Positions 1 to 8,656 of a DNA stretch of 64,000 bases are shown here, in pieces. The DNA is from Bacillota bacterium (GTDB lineage: Bacteria; Bacillota_I; Bacilli_A; RF39; UBA660): assembly GCA_023460995.1 (NCBI GenBank), contig JAEWOE010000002.1, positions 1-64,000 on the forward strand. The letters are read 5' to 3'. The notes below the pieces were generated by a model. That model did no database searches and was not told the origin of the DNA. It saw only the letters and a program-made list of their open reading frames with translations. The position numbers and the translations under genes were made by a program. Position 1 is the first letter of the stretch. Each line of letters opens with the position of its first letter.

Positions 1-26
1 TAATAATATAATATGAGGAGTGCAAT

Positions 27-569
27 ATGAAAGTAATAGCATTTGATTTAATTGGTGTATTAGTAAAAGAAAATTCATTTGAACTTAACGAAACACAGAA
101 TAAAATGGAAAGATTATTTGGTAAAAATAAAAGTGATAGTGAGTATAAAGATATTATTAGAAACAGTATATCTAGTGATATAAATGTAAAAGATAACATT
201 AAATATATTATTGATAATATTTATGAAATTAAATATCCAAATTTATTAAAAGATTTAAAAAAACATTATCCAAATATACTTATTGTTATTGCTAGTAATC
301 ATGTTTCTTATATTAGAGATTATATTAATAAAAATTTTGATATTAGTTTAATAGATAATATTTATATATCAGCTGAAATTAATCTAGTTAAACCGGACTT
401 GGGATTTTATAAATATATTTTAGAAGATCTTTGTATTAGTCCAAATGAAATGTTATTCTTAGACGATAGTTTAGAAAACATAGAAGGTGCTAAAAAAATG
501 GGAATACATACTATAAAGGTTTATAGGGATACAAATATATTAAATAAAATAGTTAACTACATTAAATAA
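27..569 (+). CDS. HAD-superfamily hydrolase
   Basis: Small (180 aa) haloacid-dehalogenase-like phosphohydrolase; substrate not predictable. The N-terminal nucleophile motif reads FDLIGVL, which resembles the FDLGGVL form of motif I found in YihX-like HADs and so lacks the second Asp of DxD. The motif III lysine lies in the VKPD segment near residue 122. Motif IV is FLDDSLENIEGA, with two acidic residues for Mg2+. The cap region is short. A GAGGAG ribosome binding site lies just upstream. The next gene, an ABC ATPase, is 50 bases downstream and could be co-transcribed. The family is clear; the exact role is not. Confidence 0.8.
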   Translation: MKVIAFDLIGVLVKENSFELNETQNKMERLFGKNKSDSEYKDIIRNSISSDINVKDNIKYIIDNIYEIKYPNLLKDLKKHYPNILIVIASNHVSYIRDYINKNFDISLIDNIYISAEINLVKPDLGFYKYILEDLCISPNEMLFLDDSLENIEGAKKMGIHTIKVYRDTNILNKIVNYIK

Positions 570-619
570 AATAAGTTATGATATACTTATATAGATAAGA
601 AAAAATTTGAGGTGAAATT

Positions 620-1327
620 ATGAAATTGGTTATTGAAAACTTAAAAAAAAGTTTTGAAAAAAAAGAAGTATTAAAAGATATAAATTTTATTTTTGAAGAA
701 GGCAAAATTTATGGATTACTAGGTAAAAATGGAGCAGGTAAGACAACACTATTTAATTGTTTAAATGAGGATATAGATGTTGATAATGGGGATTTTTTTA
801 TAACTGAAGAGAATGAAAAAAGAAATATTGTATCAGATGATATTGGGTATGTTTTATCTACACCAATAGTACCAGATTTTCTAACAGGTAGGGAATTTTT
901 AAAATTCTTTATTGATATAAATAAAGACAAAATAAAGAAACTAAAAACAATTGATGAATATTTCGATTTTATGAAAATAGACATTGATGATAGAGATAAG
1001 TTAATGAAAGATTATTCTCATGGTATGAAAAATAAAATGCAATTACTTGTTAATATAATTGCCAATCCTAAAATACTACTTTTAGATGAACCTCTTACAT
1101 CATTTGATATTGTGGTTGCTGATGAAATGAAGAAGATGCTTAGGGAATTAAAGAAAGATCATATTATTGTTTTTTCTACACATATAATGGAATTGGCTTT
1201 AGATTTATGTGATGAAATAGTAATTTTAAATAATGGTATACTTGAAGAAGTTGGAAAAGAAAATTTAAATAACGCAAAATTTACTGACAAGATAATTTCA
1301 ATATTAAAGGGTGATAAAAATGATTAA
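620..1327 (+). CDS. ABC transporter ATP-binding protein
   Basis: Cytoplasmic ATPase subunit of an ABC transporter, 235 aa. Walker A is GKNGAGKTT (residues ~35-43), the signature motif is the variant YSHGMKNK, Walker B is ILLLDEP, and the H-loop histidine is in FSTHIMEL. The signature begins SHG instead of SGG, as in several ABC-2 type export ATPases. The stop codon overlaps the start of the following permease gene by 8 bases, so the two are translationally coupled and form one transporter. The substrate is unknown; no solute-binding protein lies nearby, which suggests an exporter. Confidence 0.88.
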   Translation: MKLVIENLKKSFEKKEVLKDINFIFEEGKIYGLLGKNGAGKTTLFNCLNEDIDVDNGDFFITEENEKRNIVSDDIGYVLSTPIVPDFLTGREFLKFFIDINKDKIKKLKTIDEYFDFMKIDIDDRDKLMKDYSHGMKNKMQLLVNIIANPKILLLDEPLTSFDIVVADEMKKMLRELKKDHIIVFSTHIMELALDLCDEIVILNNGILEEVGKENLNNAKFTDKIISILKGDKND

Positions 1328-2894
1328 TTCATTTTTAAAATCTTTTAGACTAAGAAATGCTTATATAGTTAATTCAATTATATATTCATTAAAACAGATA
1401 CCAATAATAAAAAAGTTAATACCAAATTCTTTATATAAAAGTAATGGTCTTAAAATATTTGCTAGTATAATAAGTGCATTAATAGAATTTAATTCAATCT
1501 TTTTAGGAAAATTATTGTATATACTATTAATGGTTGTTTTACCAATGTCTTTATATGAAAATGGATCAAGTGCATTTATTCATATTTTTATATTTTTGAC
1601 AATTATAGGTGGATTTATAAATACTCATTTATTTAATCCTTCTAAAGATAAATATTATGCAATGATACTTATGAAATTTGATGCTAGGGAGTATACTTTA
1701 TCTAATTATTATTATTTCTTATTCAAAATACTAATAGGTTTTATGCCACTTTTAGTTATATTTGGTTTACTTAATAATATTGATTCAGCTGTATGCTTAA
1801 TGCTTGCTGTTTTTGTCGCATGTGTAAAAACTACTATAAGTGCATTTATTTTATATAAAGATAATAAGAAGCAAAAAATAACAAATGAAAATATGCCTGT
1901 TTTATTAACAATTATTATGACTGTTTTACTCTTAATATGTGCCTATGGTTTACCATTATTTGGTATTATTATAACTAGTAATATATTTTATATATTATTT
2001 GTTATAAGTTTAGTTTTAGGATTTGTTTCTTTAAAATATATAAAATCATTTAATAATTATAAACGTATGTATAAAGAATTACTAACTCCCAATAATGTTA
2101 TTTTTATGGTTCCAAATTCAGCTAAAAATATTAGTATAGATACATATAGAAAACAAATAACTAATGATGGAATTATTACTTCTAATAAAGAAGGTTATGA
2201 ATATTTCAATGATATTTTTGTAAGAAGACATAAAAAAATACTTACTAAAGCTAGTCAAAAAATATCTATTATATCTGCATTAATATTTATTACTTTAATA
2301 CTAGCAGCAATCTTTTATGGAAAGTTTAATAAAGATTTAAATGAATATTTAAGAGTTTCTTTATCTTATTTTCTATTTATCATGTATTTTGTTAACAGGG
2401 GACAAAGTATTACACAAACAATGTTTATGAACTGTGATTATAGTATGCTGTTTTACCGCTTTTATAGACAACCAAGTGCTATATTAAAATTATTTAAAGA
2501 AAGACTTAAAACTTTAATTAAATTAAATATAATACCAGCAGTAATAATTGGTATTGGTCTTACTATTCTCTTATTTGTTACAGGTGGAGTAGAAAATAAT
2601 ATTGATTATTTATTAACTTTTTTTACAATTATTTCTATGTCAATATTCTTTTCAGTTCATTATTTAGTCCTTTATTATTTGTTGCAACCATATAATATTA
2701 ATCTAGAAATGAAGAATCCACTTTTCTCAATAATTAGTTCAGCTACTTACTTTATATGTTATTTTGCTATTCAATTTAAAATACCTACTTTATTGTTCGG
2801 CAGCTGTATGATTATTTTTAGTATTATATATAGTTTAGTAGCATTATTTCTTTCTTATAAGTATGCTTCAAAAACATTTAAATTAAGAAATTAA
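1320..2894 (+). CDS. ABC transporter permease, multi-spanning
   Basis: Polytopic membrane protein of 524 aa, with about ten to twelve hydrophobic segments spread over the whole length and a charged cytoplasmic region in the middle (~residues 250-310). The start is taken at ATG 1320 rather than GTG 1311 because AAAGGGTGA sits at the proper distance from 1320. It overlaps the upstream ABC ATPase by 8 bases, so it is almost certainly the membrane partner. No family name can be assigned by eye. It is followed by the penicillin-binding protein after 61 bases. Confidence 0.75.
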   Translation: MINSFLKSFRLRNAYIVNSIIYSLKQIPIIKKLIPNSLYKSNGLKIFASIISALIEFNSIFLGKLLYILLMVVLPMSLYENGSSAFIHIFIFLTIIGGFINTHLFNPSKDKYYAMILMKFDAREYTLSNYYYFLFKILIGFMPLLVIFGLLNNIDSAVCLMLAVFVACVKTTISAFILYKDNKKQKITNENMPVLLTIIMTVLLLICAYGLPLFGIIITSNIFYILFVISLVLGFVSLKYIKSFNNYKRMYKELLTPNNVIFMVPNSAKNISIDTYRKQITNDGIITSNKEGYEYFNDIFVRRHKKILTKASQKISIISALIFITLILAAIFYGKFNKDLNEYLRVSLSYFLFIMYFVNRGQSITQTMFMNCDYSMLFYRFYRQPSAILKLFKERLKTLIKLNIIPAVIIGIGLTILLFVTGGVENNIDYLLTFFTIISMSIFFSVHYLVLYYLLQPYNINLEMKNPLFSIISSATYFICYFAIQFKIPTLLFGSCMIIFSIIYSLVALFLSYKYASKTFKLRN

Positions 2895-2955
2895 TAGTTC
2901 ACATTATATTCAAAATAAATATTGTATTAAGACATATAATTACTTAGGTGATTAT

Positions 2956-4863
2956 ATGTTTTTTAAATCTATTCATGTAAGAATAAATATTGTATTGATG
3001 ATTTTTTTAGTTTGTTTTATGCTTATCATAGGGAAAGTTTTCTATATTCAAGTAATAGATTATGATAAACTTAATAATTATGCATCAGGATTATGGAGTA
3101 GAAATCTTCCTATAGAACCAGATAGAGGAGTTATATATGATAGAGATGGTGTTGTTTTAGCTTCAAACATTACAACATCATCAGTAATTGTTATTCCTAA
3201 TCAGGTAAGTGATAAAGAAGAAACAGCTACAAAATTAAGTGAGATATTAAAAACTGACTATAACAAGGTTTTAGAAGACATATCAAAGGTTAGTTCTAGT
3301 GCTAGATTACATCCTTATGGTAGAAGGCTATCATATGATGTAGCTGATAAAATAGCTGATTTGTCTTTGCCTGGAGTGTATTTAGTTAAAGAAAGCAAAA
3401 GATTTTATGAGTATGATAATCTTTTATCACATACTATTGGTTTTGTTGGTATAGATAATCAAGGATTAAGTGGATTAGAATTAGAATATGATGATTATTT
3501 AACTGGTGAAGAAGGGGCTATAAAGTATTATAGTGACGCTAAAGGGAATAAACTTGAGCTTACTGAAAGTTATGAACAGCCACAAGATGGTATTAATATG
3601 ACACTTACTATTGATTATAAAATTCAAGCAGCGCTTGAAAGAGAACTAACTAATGCTGTTAATATGTATAATCCAGATAATGCTTTAGGTATTGTTATGG
3701 ATCCAAAAACTGGTGAAGTTCTTGCAATCGCAAGTAGACCTGATTTTTCGCCATCTAATTATCAAGATTATACGATAGAAGAAATTAATAGAAATCTTCC
3801 AATATGGATGACATATGAACCAGGAAGTACTTTTAAAATTATCACTTTAGCAACTGCTTTAGAAGAAAAGTTAGTTGATTTAGAAAAAGACACATTTTAT
3901 GATTCAGGATCTATAAATGTTGATGGTGCTAGAATTAAATGCTGGAAAGCAGGAGGTCATGGCTTGCAAACATATATGCAGGTAGTTCAAAATTCTTGTA
4001 ACCCAGGATTTGTTACATTAGGACAAAAAATTGGAACAGAAACATTATTTAAATATATTGACAAATTTGGTTTTGGTACTAAAACAGGTATTGATTTAAA
4101 TGGTGAAGCATCGGGTATTATATTTGATGTTGAAGATGTAGGACCAGTTGAACTTGCAACAACTAGTTTTGGTCAAGGAGTTAGTGTTACACCAATTCAG
4201 CAAATTACTGCGGTTAGTGCCGCAATAAATGGTGGTGTACTTTATAAGCCTTATGTAGTAAAAAGTTTAAATGAACCAGAAACTAATAGTGTCATTTTAG
4301 AAAATAAACCTACTGTAGTTAGAAAGGTAATTAGCAAAGATACTAGTGATAAAGTAAGAACAGCCCTAGAAAATGTTGTATCTTTAGGTAGTGGTAGAAA
4401 TGCCTATATAGAAGGATATCGTGTAGCAGGAAAAACAGGTACTGCTCAAAAAGTTAATAATGGTGTCTATATGGTTGGTAATTATATAACATCATTTATT
4501 GGATTTATGCCTGCTGATGATCCTGAGGTAGTAATTTATATTGCTATTGATAATGCTAAAGGTGTTACTCAGTATGGTGGAACTATTGCTGCTCCAATTG
4601 CCAGAAATGTTCTTCTAAATATAATAGATATTTTGAATATTAAAAGAAGAGACGGAGGGGTAGCGAAATCATATAATTATTATGATAGGAAATTTGCTAC
4701 AGTGCCAAATGTAGTCAATATGACAGTAAATGATGCCCTAAAAAGTTTATCATCTTTTAAGGCAGAGTTCTCAGGAAGTGGAGAAAAAATAATTTATCAA
4801 TCTCCCCAACCATTTACAGCTTTATATGAAGGTGATACAATAAGGCTAATGTTAGGAAATTAA
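2956..4863 (+). CDS. Division-type penicillin-binding protein (FtsI/SpoVD-like transpeptidase) with PASTA domain
   Basis: D,D-transpeptidase that cross-links peptidoglycan, 635 aa, anchored by one N-terminal membrane segment (residues ~10-32). A dimerisation domain starts at the RGVIYDRDG motif (~57-65). The catalytic motifs are complete: STFK at 291-294 (active Ser291), SCN at 347-349 and KTGT at 493-496. The C-terminus (about 575-635) is a single PASTA module, as in SpoVD. The order with mraY and ftsW further along the window matches the Firmicute dcw cluster (pbpB/spoVD, mraY, ftsW) and supports a septal role. A GGTGATT ribosome binding site precedes the ATG. It could be either the vegetative or the sporulation paralogue. 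Confidence 0.92.
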   Translation: MFFKSIHVRINIVLMIFLVCFMLIIGKVFYIQVIDYDKLNNYASGLWSRNLPIEPDRGVIYDRDGVVLASNITTSSVIVIPNQVSDKEETATKLSEILKTDYNKVLEDISKVSSSARLHPYGRRLSYDVADKIADLSLPGVYLVKESKRFYEYDNLLSHTIGFVGIDNQGLSGLELEYDDYLTGEEGAIKYYSDAKGNKLELTESYEQPQDGINMTLTIDYKIQAALERELTNAVNMYNPDNALGIVMDPKTGEVLAIASRPDFSPSNYQDYTIEEINRNLPIWMTYEPGSTFKIITLATALEEKLVDLEKDTFYDSGSINVDGARIKCWKAGGHGLQTYMQVVQNSCNPGFVTLGQKIGTETLFKYIDKFGFGTKTGIDLNGEASGIIFDVEDVGPVELATTSFGQGVSVTPIQQITAVSAAINGGVLYKPYVVKSLNEPETNSVILENKPTVVRKVISKDTSDKVRTALENVVSLGSGRNAYIEGYRVAGKTGTAQKVNNGVYMVGNYITSFIGFMPADDPEVVIYIAIDNAKGVTQYGGTIAAPIARNVLLNIIDILNIKRRDGGVAKSYNYYDRKFATVPNVVNMTVNDALKSLSSFKAEFSGSGEKIIYQSPQPFTALYEGDTIRLMLGN

Positions 4864-4864
4864 C

Positions 4865-4892
4865 TTGATTTTAAAAAACAAAGTGTTATAAT
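4865..4892 (+). promoter_or_regulatory. sigma-A promoter of the three-repeat secreted protein
   Basis: TTGATT at 4865-4870, a 16-base spacer and TATAAT at 4887-4892, with an upstream TG giving an extended -10 (TGTTATAAT). It lies immediately after the stop of the penicillin-binding protein, so the repeat-protein gene is a separate transcript. Confidence 0.75.
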
Positions 4893-4915
4893 AGTGGGGA
4901 TAGGAGAAAATTTGT

Positions 4916-6364
4916 ATGGTAAAAAATTTAAAATTATTTAGAAGTATTACAGCTCTTGCACTAGCGGGAGGACTTACACTTACTAGTGCGCCAATGGCCT
5001 ATGCACATAATTCTTATGATAACAATCATAAAAGACCAACTTTTGAGCAACTACAAAATCAAAACAATTCATATTGTTATATTGACACAAACAATGTAGT
5101 TCACAAGGGAAAGCCGGCACCAGGAACACAGGTAGTAGCCACTTTTGAAAATTTTGGTTACAATATGATTTTAAATGGTCAAAAAATTATCTATGGAACA
5201 GAAGATGTAAGTGACAGTATGCTTCACTTATATAAAGGTCTTAATAAAGATTTTGGATCAGATGTTATGTACAAGACATATACCGAAAAAAATGGTATTG
5301 CTAATCTTTTAACAAAACTATTAGCTGATGGTTTCACACCAACAGATGCCATGAATTTTGTTGGATATATTGATTCACATATATACACTGGTTATGGTGA
5401 AGATAATTTTTGGTATCAAAGTATTAAGGGAAACGTTATTGATGACGGTAATAACCCTGTTATCCCAAAAACTCCAACTTATAAAGATCTTCAAAAATAT
5501 GGTGATTCACACTGTTATATTACAAACAATAATATAGTTTATAAAGGTGTTCCTGCCCCAGGAACAAGTAATCAAGCTGTATTACAAAATTTTGGAGATA
5601 ATCTAATCTCAAATGGTCGAAAAATTATTTATAACAAAGAAAAATTAACTGATAGTATGTATCATTTATATAATCAGTTAATTGAAGATTTTGGATATGA
5701 TGTTATGTATAATACATATATCGAAAAAGATGGTATAACTAATTTATTAACAAAATTAATTTCTAAAGGTTACTCAGCAATTGATGCAATAACTTTCATT
5801 AGTTATATTGATTCAAATGTATATAGTGGCGTTGGTAAAGATGATTTTTGGTATCAAGGACTTGATAAAGAGAGTAAAAAACTTTTTGGTGACAGAAATG
5901 TATATCTTCCAAATATGCCAACATATAAGGAACTTTTAAACTATGGTGATTCAAATTGCTATGTAACAAATAACAATATAGTTTGTAAAGGAATCCCAGC
6001 ACCAGGTACAAATAATTTTGCAATCTTACAAAATTTTGGTGATGACATAATTTCAAATGGAAGAAAAATTCTTTATAAAAAGGAAAATGTAAGTGCTAGT
6101 ATGTATTACTTATATAACCAATTAAATGAGGATTTTGGATATGATGTTATGTATAAAACATATATTGAAAAAGATGGTATATCAAATCTATTAGCAGAGT
6201 TAATAAATCAAGGATATTCAGTTATTGATTCTATTGATTATATTAACTATATTAATTCAAATGTATATGATGGTACTGGTAAAGATGATTTCTGGTATTT
6301 AAGTATTAATGATGTAAATAACTACATGTATAATAAGAACTATCAAAAACAGTATAATCGTTAA
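4916..6364 (+). CDS. Secreted protein with three ~135-residue repeats, unknown function
   Basis: 482 aa. A signal peptide (charged KNLK start, hydrophobic stretch, APMAYA cleavage region, residues 1-30) shows export. The rest is three homologous repeats beginning at Pro41, Pro187 and Pro335. Each starts PT(F/Y)xxL, has a conserved Cys in a (H/N/Y)CY(I/V) context, an APGT motif, a DFGxDVMY(K/N)TY segment, and ends with DNFWY or DDFWY. Repeats 2 and 3 are closest to each other, suggesting a recent duplication. There is no LPXTG motif, C-terminal membrane segment or known cell-wall domain, so it is either freely secreted or held by the repeats themselves. It has its own promoter and terminator. 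I do not recognise the family. Confidence 0.8.
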   Translation: MVKNLKLFRSITALALAGGLTLTSAPMAYAHNSYDNNHKRPTFEQLQNQNNSYCYIDTNNVVHKGKPAPGTQVVATFENFGYNMILNGQKIIYGTEDVSDSMLHLYKGLNKDFGSDVMYKTYTEKNGIANLLTKLLADGFTPTDAMNFVGYIDSHIYTGYGEDNFWYQSIKGNVIDDGNNPVIPKTPTYKDLQKYGDSHCYITNNNIVYKGVPAPGTSNQAVLQNFGDNLISNGRKIIYNKEKLTDSMYHLYNQLIEDFGYDVMYNTYIEKDGITNLLTKLISKGYSAIDAITFISYIDSNVYSGVGKDDFWYQGLDKESKKLFGDRNVYLPNMPTYKELLNYGDSNCYVTNNNIVCKGIPAPGTNNFAILQNFGDDIISNGRKILYKKENVSASMYYLYNQLNEDFGYDVMYKTYIEKDGISNLLAELINQGYSVIDSIDYINYINSNVYDGTGKDDFWYLSINDVNNYMYNKNYQKQYNR

Positions 6365-6389
6365 AAAGCAATTTCGATTGCTTTTTTTG
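6363..6389 (+). terminator. Rho-independent terminator
   Basis: Perfect nine-base stem AAAAGCAAT/ATTGCTTTT around a TTCG tetraloop, followed directly by a T-run. It overlaps the stop codon region of the repeat protein. Confidence 0.9.
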
Positions 6390-6398
6390 TGTTATAAT
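6390..6398 (+). promoter_or_regulatory. Extended -10 element before small membrane protein
   Basis: TGTTATAAT lies right after the terminator T-run and 20 bases before the start codon at 6419. No good -35 is visible, and the leader would be very short. Confidence 0.45.
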
Positions 6399-6418
6399 TA
6401 TTATAGGAGGATATTAGT

Positions 6419-6754
6419 ATGGCAAAGTATTTGAGAGATTATGTAAAATATATAGATGATATTTTAAAGAGTAAAAAAGATATTGATTTAGATTTGTTAA
6501 TGAATGGACACTTAATAAAAATACAATTTTTTCAACATGAAAGATTAATTCATTTACTTGTTACTTTGTTTTATGGAATTTTTACGCTTACAATGTTTGC
6601 TTTCATAAATATAAATATTTTATTTATATTACCATCCATTATACTAATGGTACTGTTATTATTTTATGTTAGACATTATTTTTTTCTTGAAAATAGTGTT
6701 CAGTACTTATATAAGCAGTATGATATGATGAATGAAAAGGTAAAATACAATTAA
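6419..6754 (+). CDS. Small two-span membrane protein
   Basis: 111 aa, with a strong GGAGG ribosome binding site. The N-terminal ~40 residues are charged and soluble. Two adjacent hydrophobic segments (about 45-65 and 68-85) form a hairpin in the membrane, and the C-terminus is short and polar (YKQYDMMNEK). It is a free-standing gene with its own -10 element and a strong terminator behind it. The function is not recognised. Confidence 0.7.
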   Translation: MAKYLRDYVKYIDDILKSKKDIDLDLLMNGHLIKIQFFQHERLIHLLVTLFYGIFTLTMFAFININILFILPSIILMVLLLFYVRHYFFLENSVQYLYKQYDMMNEKVKYN

Positions 6755-6811
6755 TTTTTAGTAAAATAATTGCAGTAATATTACTACTAATATGACAAAA
6801 AAATAATTTTA

Positions 6812-6844
6812 GAAAAATAGAAGAATATCTTCTATTTTTCTTTA
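6812..6844 (+). terminator. Terminator hairpin
   Basis: Thirteen-base perfect stem (GAAAAATAGAAGA and its complement, 6812-6824 and 6828-6840) with a three-base loop and T-rich flank. It closes the small membrane protein gene and insulates the following locus. Confidence 0.8.
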
Positions 6845-6883
6845 AATTAAAACGAATTATGTCTTTTATTTACAAAAAACTTA

Positions 6884-6892
6884 TGTTATAAT
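6884..6892 (+). promoter_or_regulatory. Extended -10 promoter of the TasA-like locus
   Basis: TGTTATAAT, 52 bases before the ATG at 6944. The -35 region is poor (TTTTAT at consensus spacing), as expected for an extended -10 promoter. Confidence 0.6.
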
Positions 6893-6943
6893 TAGTGTAT
6901 AAATAACATAGAGAGTACAGTTGTATGATTAGGAGGGTATATT

Positions 6944-7498
6944 ATGGGAAAAATTAAAAATGTAAATTTAATAGCTATATTAGCTATTGTTTTAGTTGCT
7001 TTTATGACAGTCGGGTATGCATATGTAAGTGATAATGAGGAAAATATTAATTTCGGTTCTAAAAAGAGTTGGAATGTTGGATTTAATACAGAAGATTATA
7101 CTTCTGCCGGTGTAGGAAATGATGGAAGTGGTCCTGTTATTTCAAAAAATAATGTTAAATTTGATGTTGATTTTAGTAATCCAGGAGATTATAAAACATA
7201 TACTTTTGAATATTTAAATAGTGGAGATATTAATGCGGTTTTAGAAAATGTTAAAGTGATTTCTAATGAAAATAATTCAAGCGATTTAACTTTTAATTAT
7301 ACTATTTATAAGGGAGAAGATATAATTACTAGTAGTATAGTATCTACTACTAGTGAGCAGTATAACCATCTATATAGAAATTATGGTAAAAATACTATTG
7401 AAGTAACAATTATGTATAATGGTCCTGCTATAACAGATGCTGTGGAGCCAGTATCAGCATCTTATGAGTTAAACTTAGTTTATACACAAGCTGAATAA
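6944..7498 (+). CDS. TasA/camelysin-like secreted protein with SipW-type signal
   Basis: 184 aa exported protein. The N-terminus (charged GKIKN, hydrophobic core, then GYAYVSDNE near residues 24-31) resembles the signal peptides processed by SipW-type peptidases in TasA and camelysin. After the signal comes a beta-rich domain with FDVDFSNPGDYKTYTFEY (about 88-105), reminiscent of the TasA core in which a donated strand joins neighbouring subunits. The immediate neighbour, 6 bases past the stop, is a SipW-like signal peptidase, which supports the assignment. Family membership rests on signal style, size and context, because TasA sequences diverge widely. A role in surface fibres or matrix is inferred. 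Confidence 0.65.
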   Translation: MGKIKNVNLIAILAIVLVAFMTVGYAYVSDNEENINFGSKKSWNVGFNTEDYTSAGVGNDGSGPVISKNNVKFDVDFSNPGDYKTYTFEYLNSGDINAVLENVKVISNENNSSDLTFNYTIYKGEDIITSSIVSTTSEQYNHLYRNYGKNTIEVTIMYNGPAITDAVEPVSASYELNLVYTQAE

Positions 7499-7516
7499 TA
7501 AAAAGTGGTGATTTAT

Positions 7517-8653
7517 ATGAAAAGGGAACAAAAGTTAATAACACTATTAGCAATTATTACTATATATATAGTTTTAGTTCCAACATGTATTTTGCCTTTT
7601 TTTTCGTCTTATTATTTAAATGTTATCAACCCATTTTTTTGGATAACTTTGTTTGCTGTAACATATTTATTTTATAAAGATTTATATATAAGAAGTAAGT
7701 ATAATAGGCATCTAGGTAAAATAGTATTCTATATAACTTTAGTATACATTGTAATCTTTTTTTTACTTGGACTTGCATTTGGTTTCAAAATAAGTTCGAT
7801 GTCTCACACACCATTTGGTATTATTAAAAACTTTACTTCATTAGTAGTCGTTTTACTAATAGAAGAATATATTAGATATTATTTAATTAATAGTTTTAAA
7901 AACAAATCAAATATTGTTTCATTAATTACTCTTGTTTTTACATTATTTGATTTAGTTTTATACTTTAAATTAATTGGGATTATGAGTATATATAGTTTTA
8001 TCTTTTTCTTAGTGATACCTAATGTATTAATTAATATACTATGTTCTTTTTTAGCAAATAAAAAATCTTTATATAGTACTTTACTAATTAGAGGAATGCC
8101 AGTTTTTATTTATATTTTAATACCCGTTATTCCAAATGTAAAATTAGTATTTATGGCTATTATTGAAATAGTATATTGTATTACAACATTTATTATAATT
8201 AATAATAATATTAGAAGTTTAAGTATTATTGAAAACAAGATTAAAGTTAATAAGAATAAAAGAATTAAATTTGCTATATTGGTCATTTTTACTATTCTTG
8301 TTATGTTTGTTATCGGTATTTTTAATTATGTGCCTGTTTCTATTGCTAGTGAAAGTATGTCTCCTAATATAAATTTGGGAGATGCAGTTATATATAAAAA
8401 AATTAATGACATGTCAAAGTTAAAAAAAGGTGATATTATTGTTTTTATAAAAAATAATGTAGTGATAATTCATCGTATATATAGTATTGATATGATTGAT
8501 AGTACTACATATATTACAACTAAGGGTGATAACAATGTTCTTGTTGATGACTGGGTAGTTACAGATGAGGATATAATAGGGATATATAAATATAAGATTT
8601 CGTATGTTGGGTATCCAACCGCACTATTACATAAGATGTTTGGAGATGAGTAA
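7517..8653 (+). CDS. SipW-like (ER-type, Ser/His) signal peptidase with N-terminal multispan domain
   Basis: 378 aa. The last ~115 residues are a type I signal peptidase of the SipW/ER class: ASESMSP carries the catalytic Ser (~residue 280), IIHRIYSI supplies His (~319) where bacterial LepB has Lys, and TKGDNN with downstream DD is the conserved GD box. The first ~235 residues are an added domain of about seven membrane spans that classic SipW (about 190 aa) lacks. The start is ATG 7517, placed after GTGGTGAT, not GTG 7505. It sits between a TasA-like protein and a DUF5305-like protein, so it presumably processes the former. A separate Ser/Lys signal peptidase is encoded at 37848. Confidence 0.82.
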   Translation: MKREQKLITLLAIITIYIVLVPTCILPFFSSYYLNVINPFFWITLFAVTYLFYKDLYIRSKYNRHLGKIVFYITLVYIVIFFLLGLAFGFKISSMSHTPFGIIKNFTSLVVVLLIEEYIRYYLINSFKNKSNIVSLITLVFTLFDLVLYFKLIGIMSIYSFIFFLVIPNVLINILCSFLANKKSLYSTLLIRGMPVFIYILIPVIPNVKLVFMAIIEIVYCITTFIIINNNIRSLSIIENKIKVNKNKRIKFAILVIFTILVMFVIGIFNYVPVSIASESMSPNINLGDAVIYKKINDMSKLKKGDIIVFIKNNVVIIHRIYSIDMIDSTTYITTKGDNNVLVDDWVVTDEDIIGIYKYKISYVGYPTALLHKMFGDE

Positions 8654-8656
8654 ATT

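Noticed and set aside
7865..7880. EEYIR in the peptidase N-terminal domain, suggestive of a CPBP protease
   Set aside because: The CPBP motif is EExxxR; this has EExxR and no matching later histidine motifs were seen.
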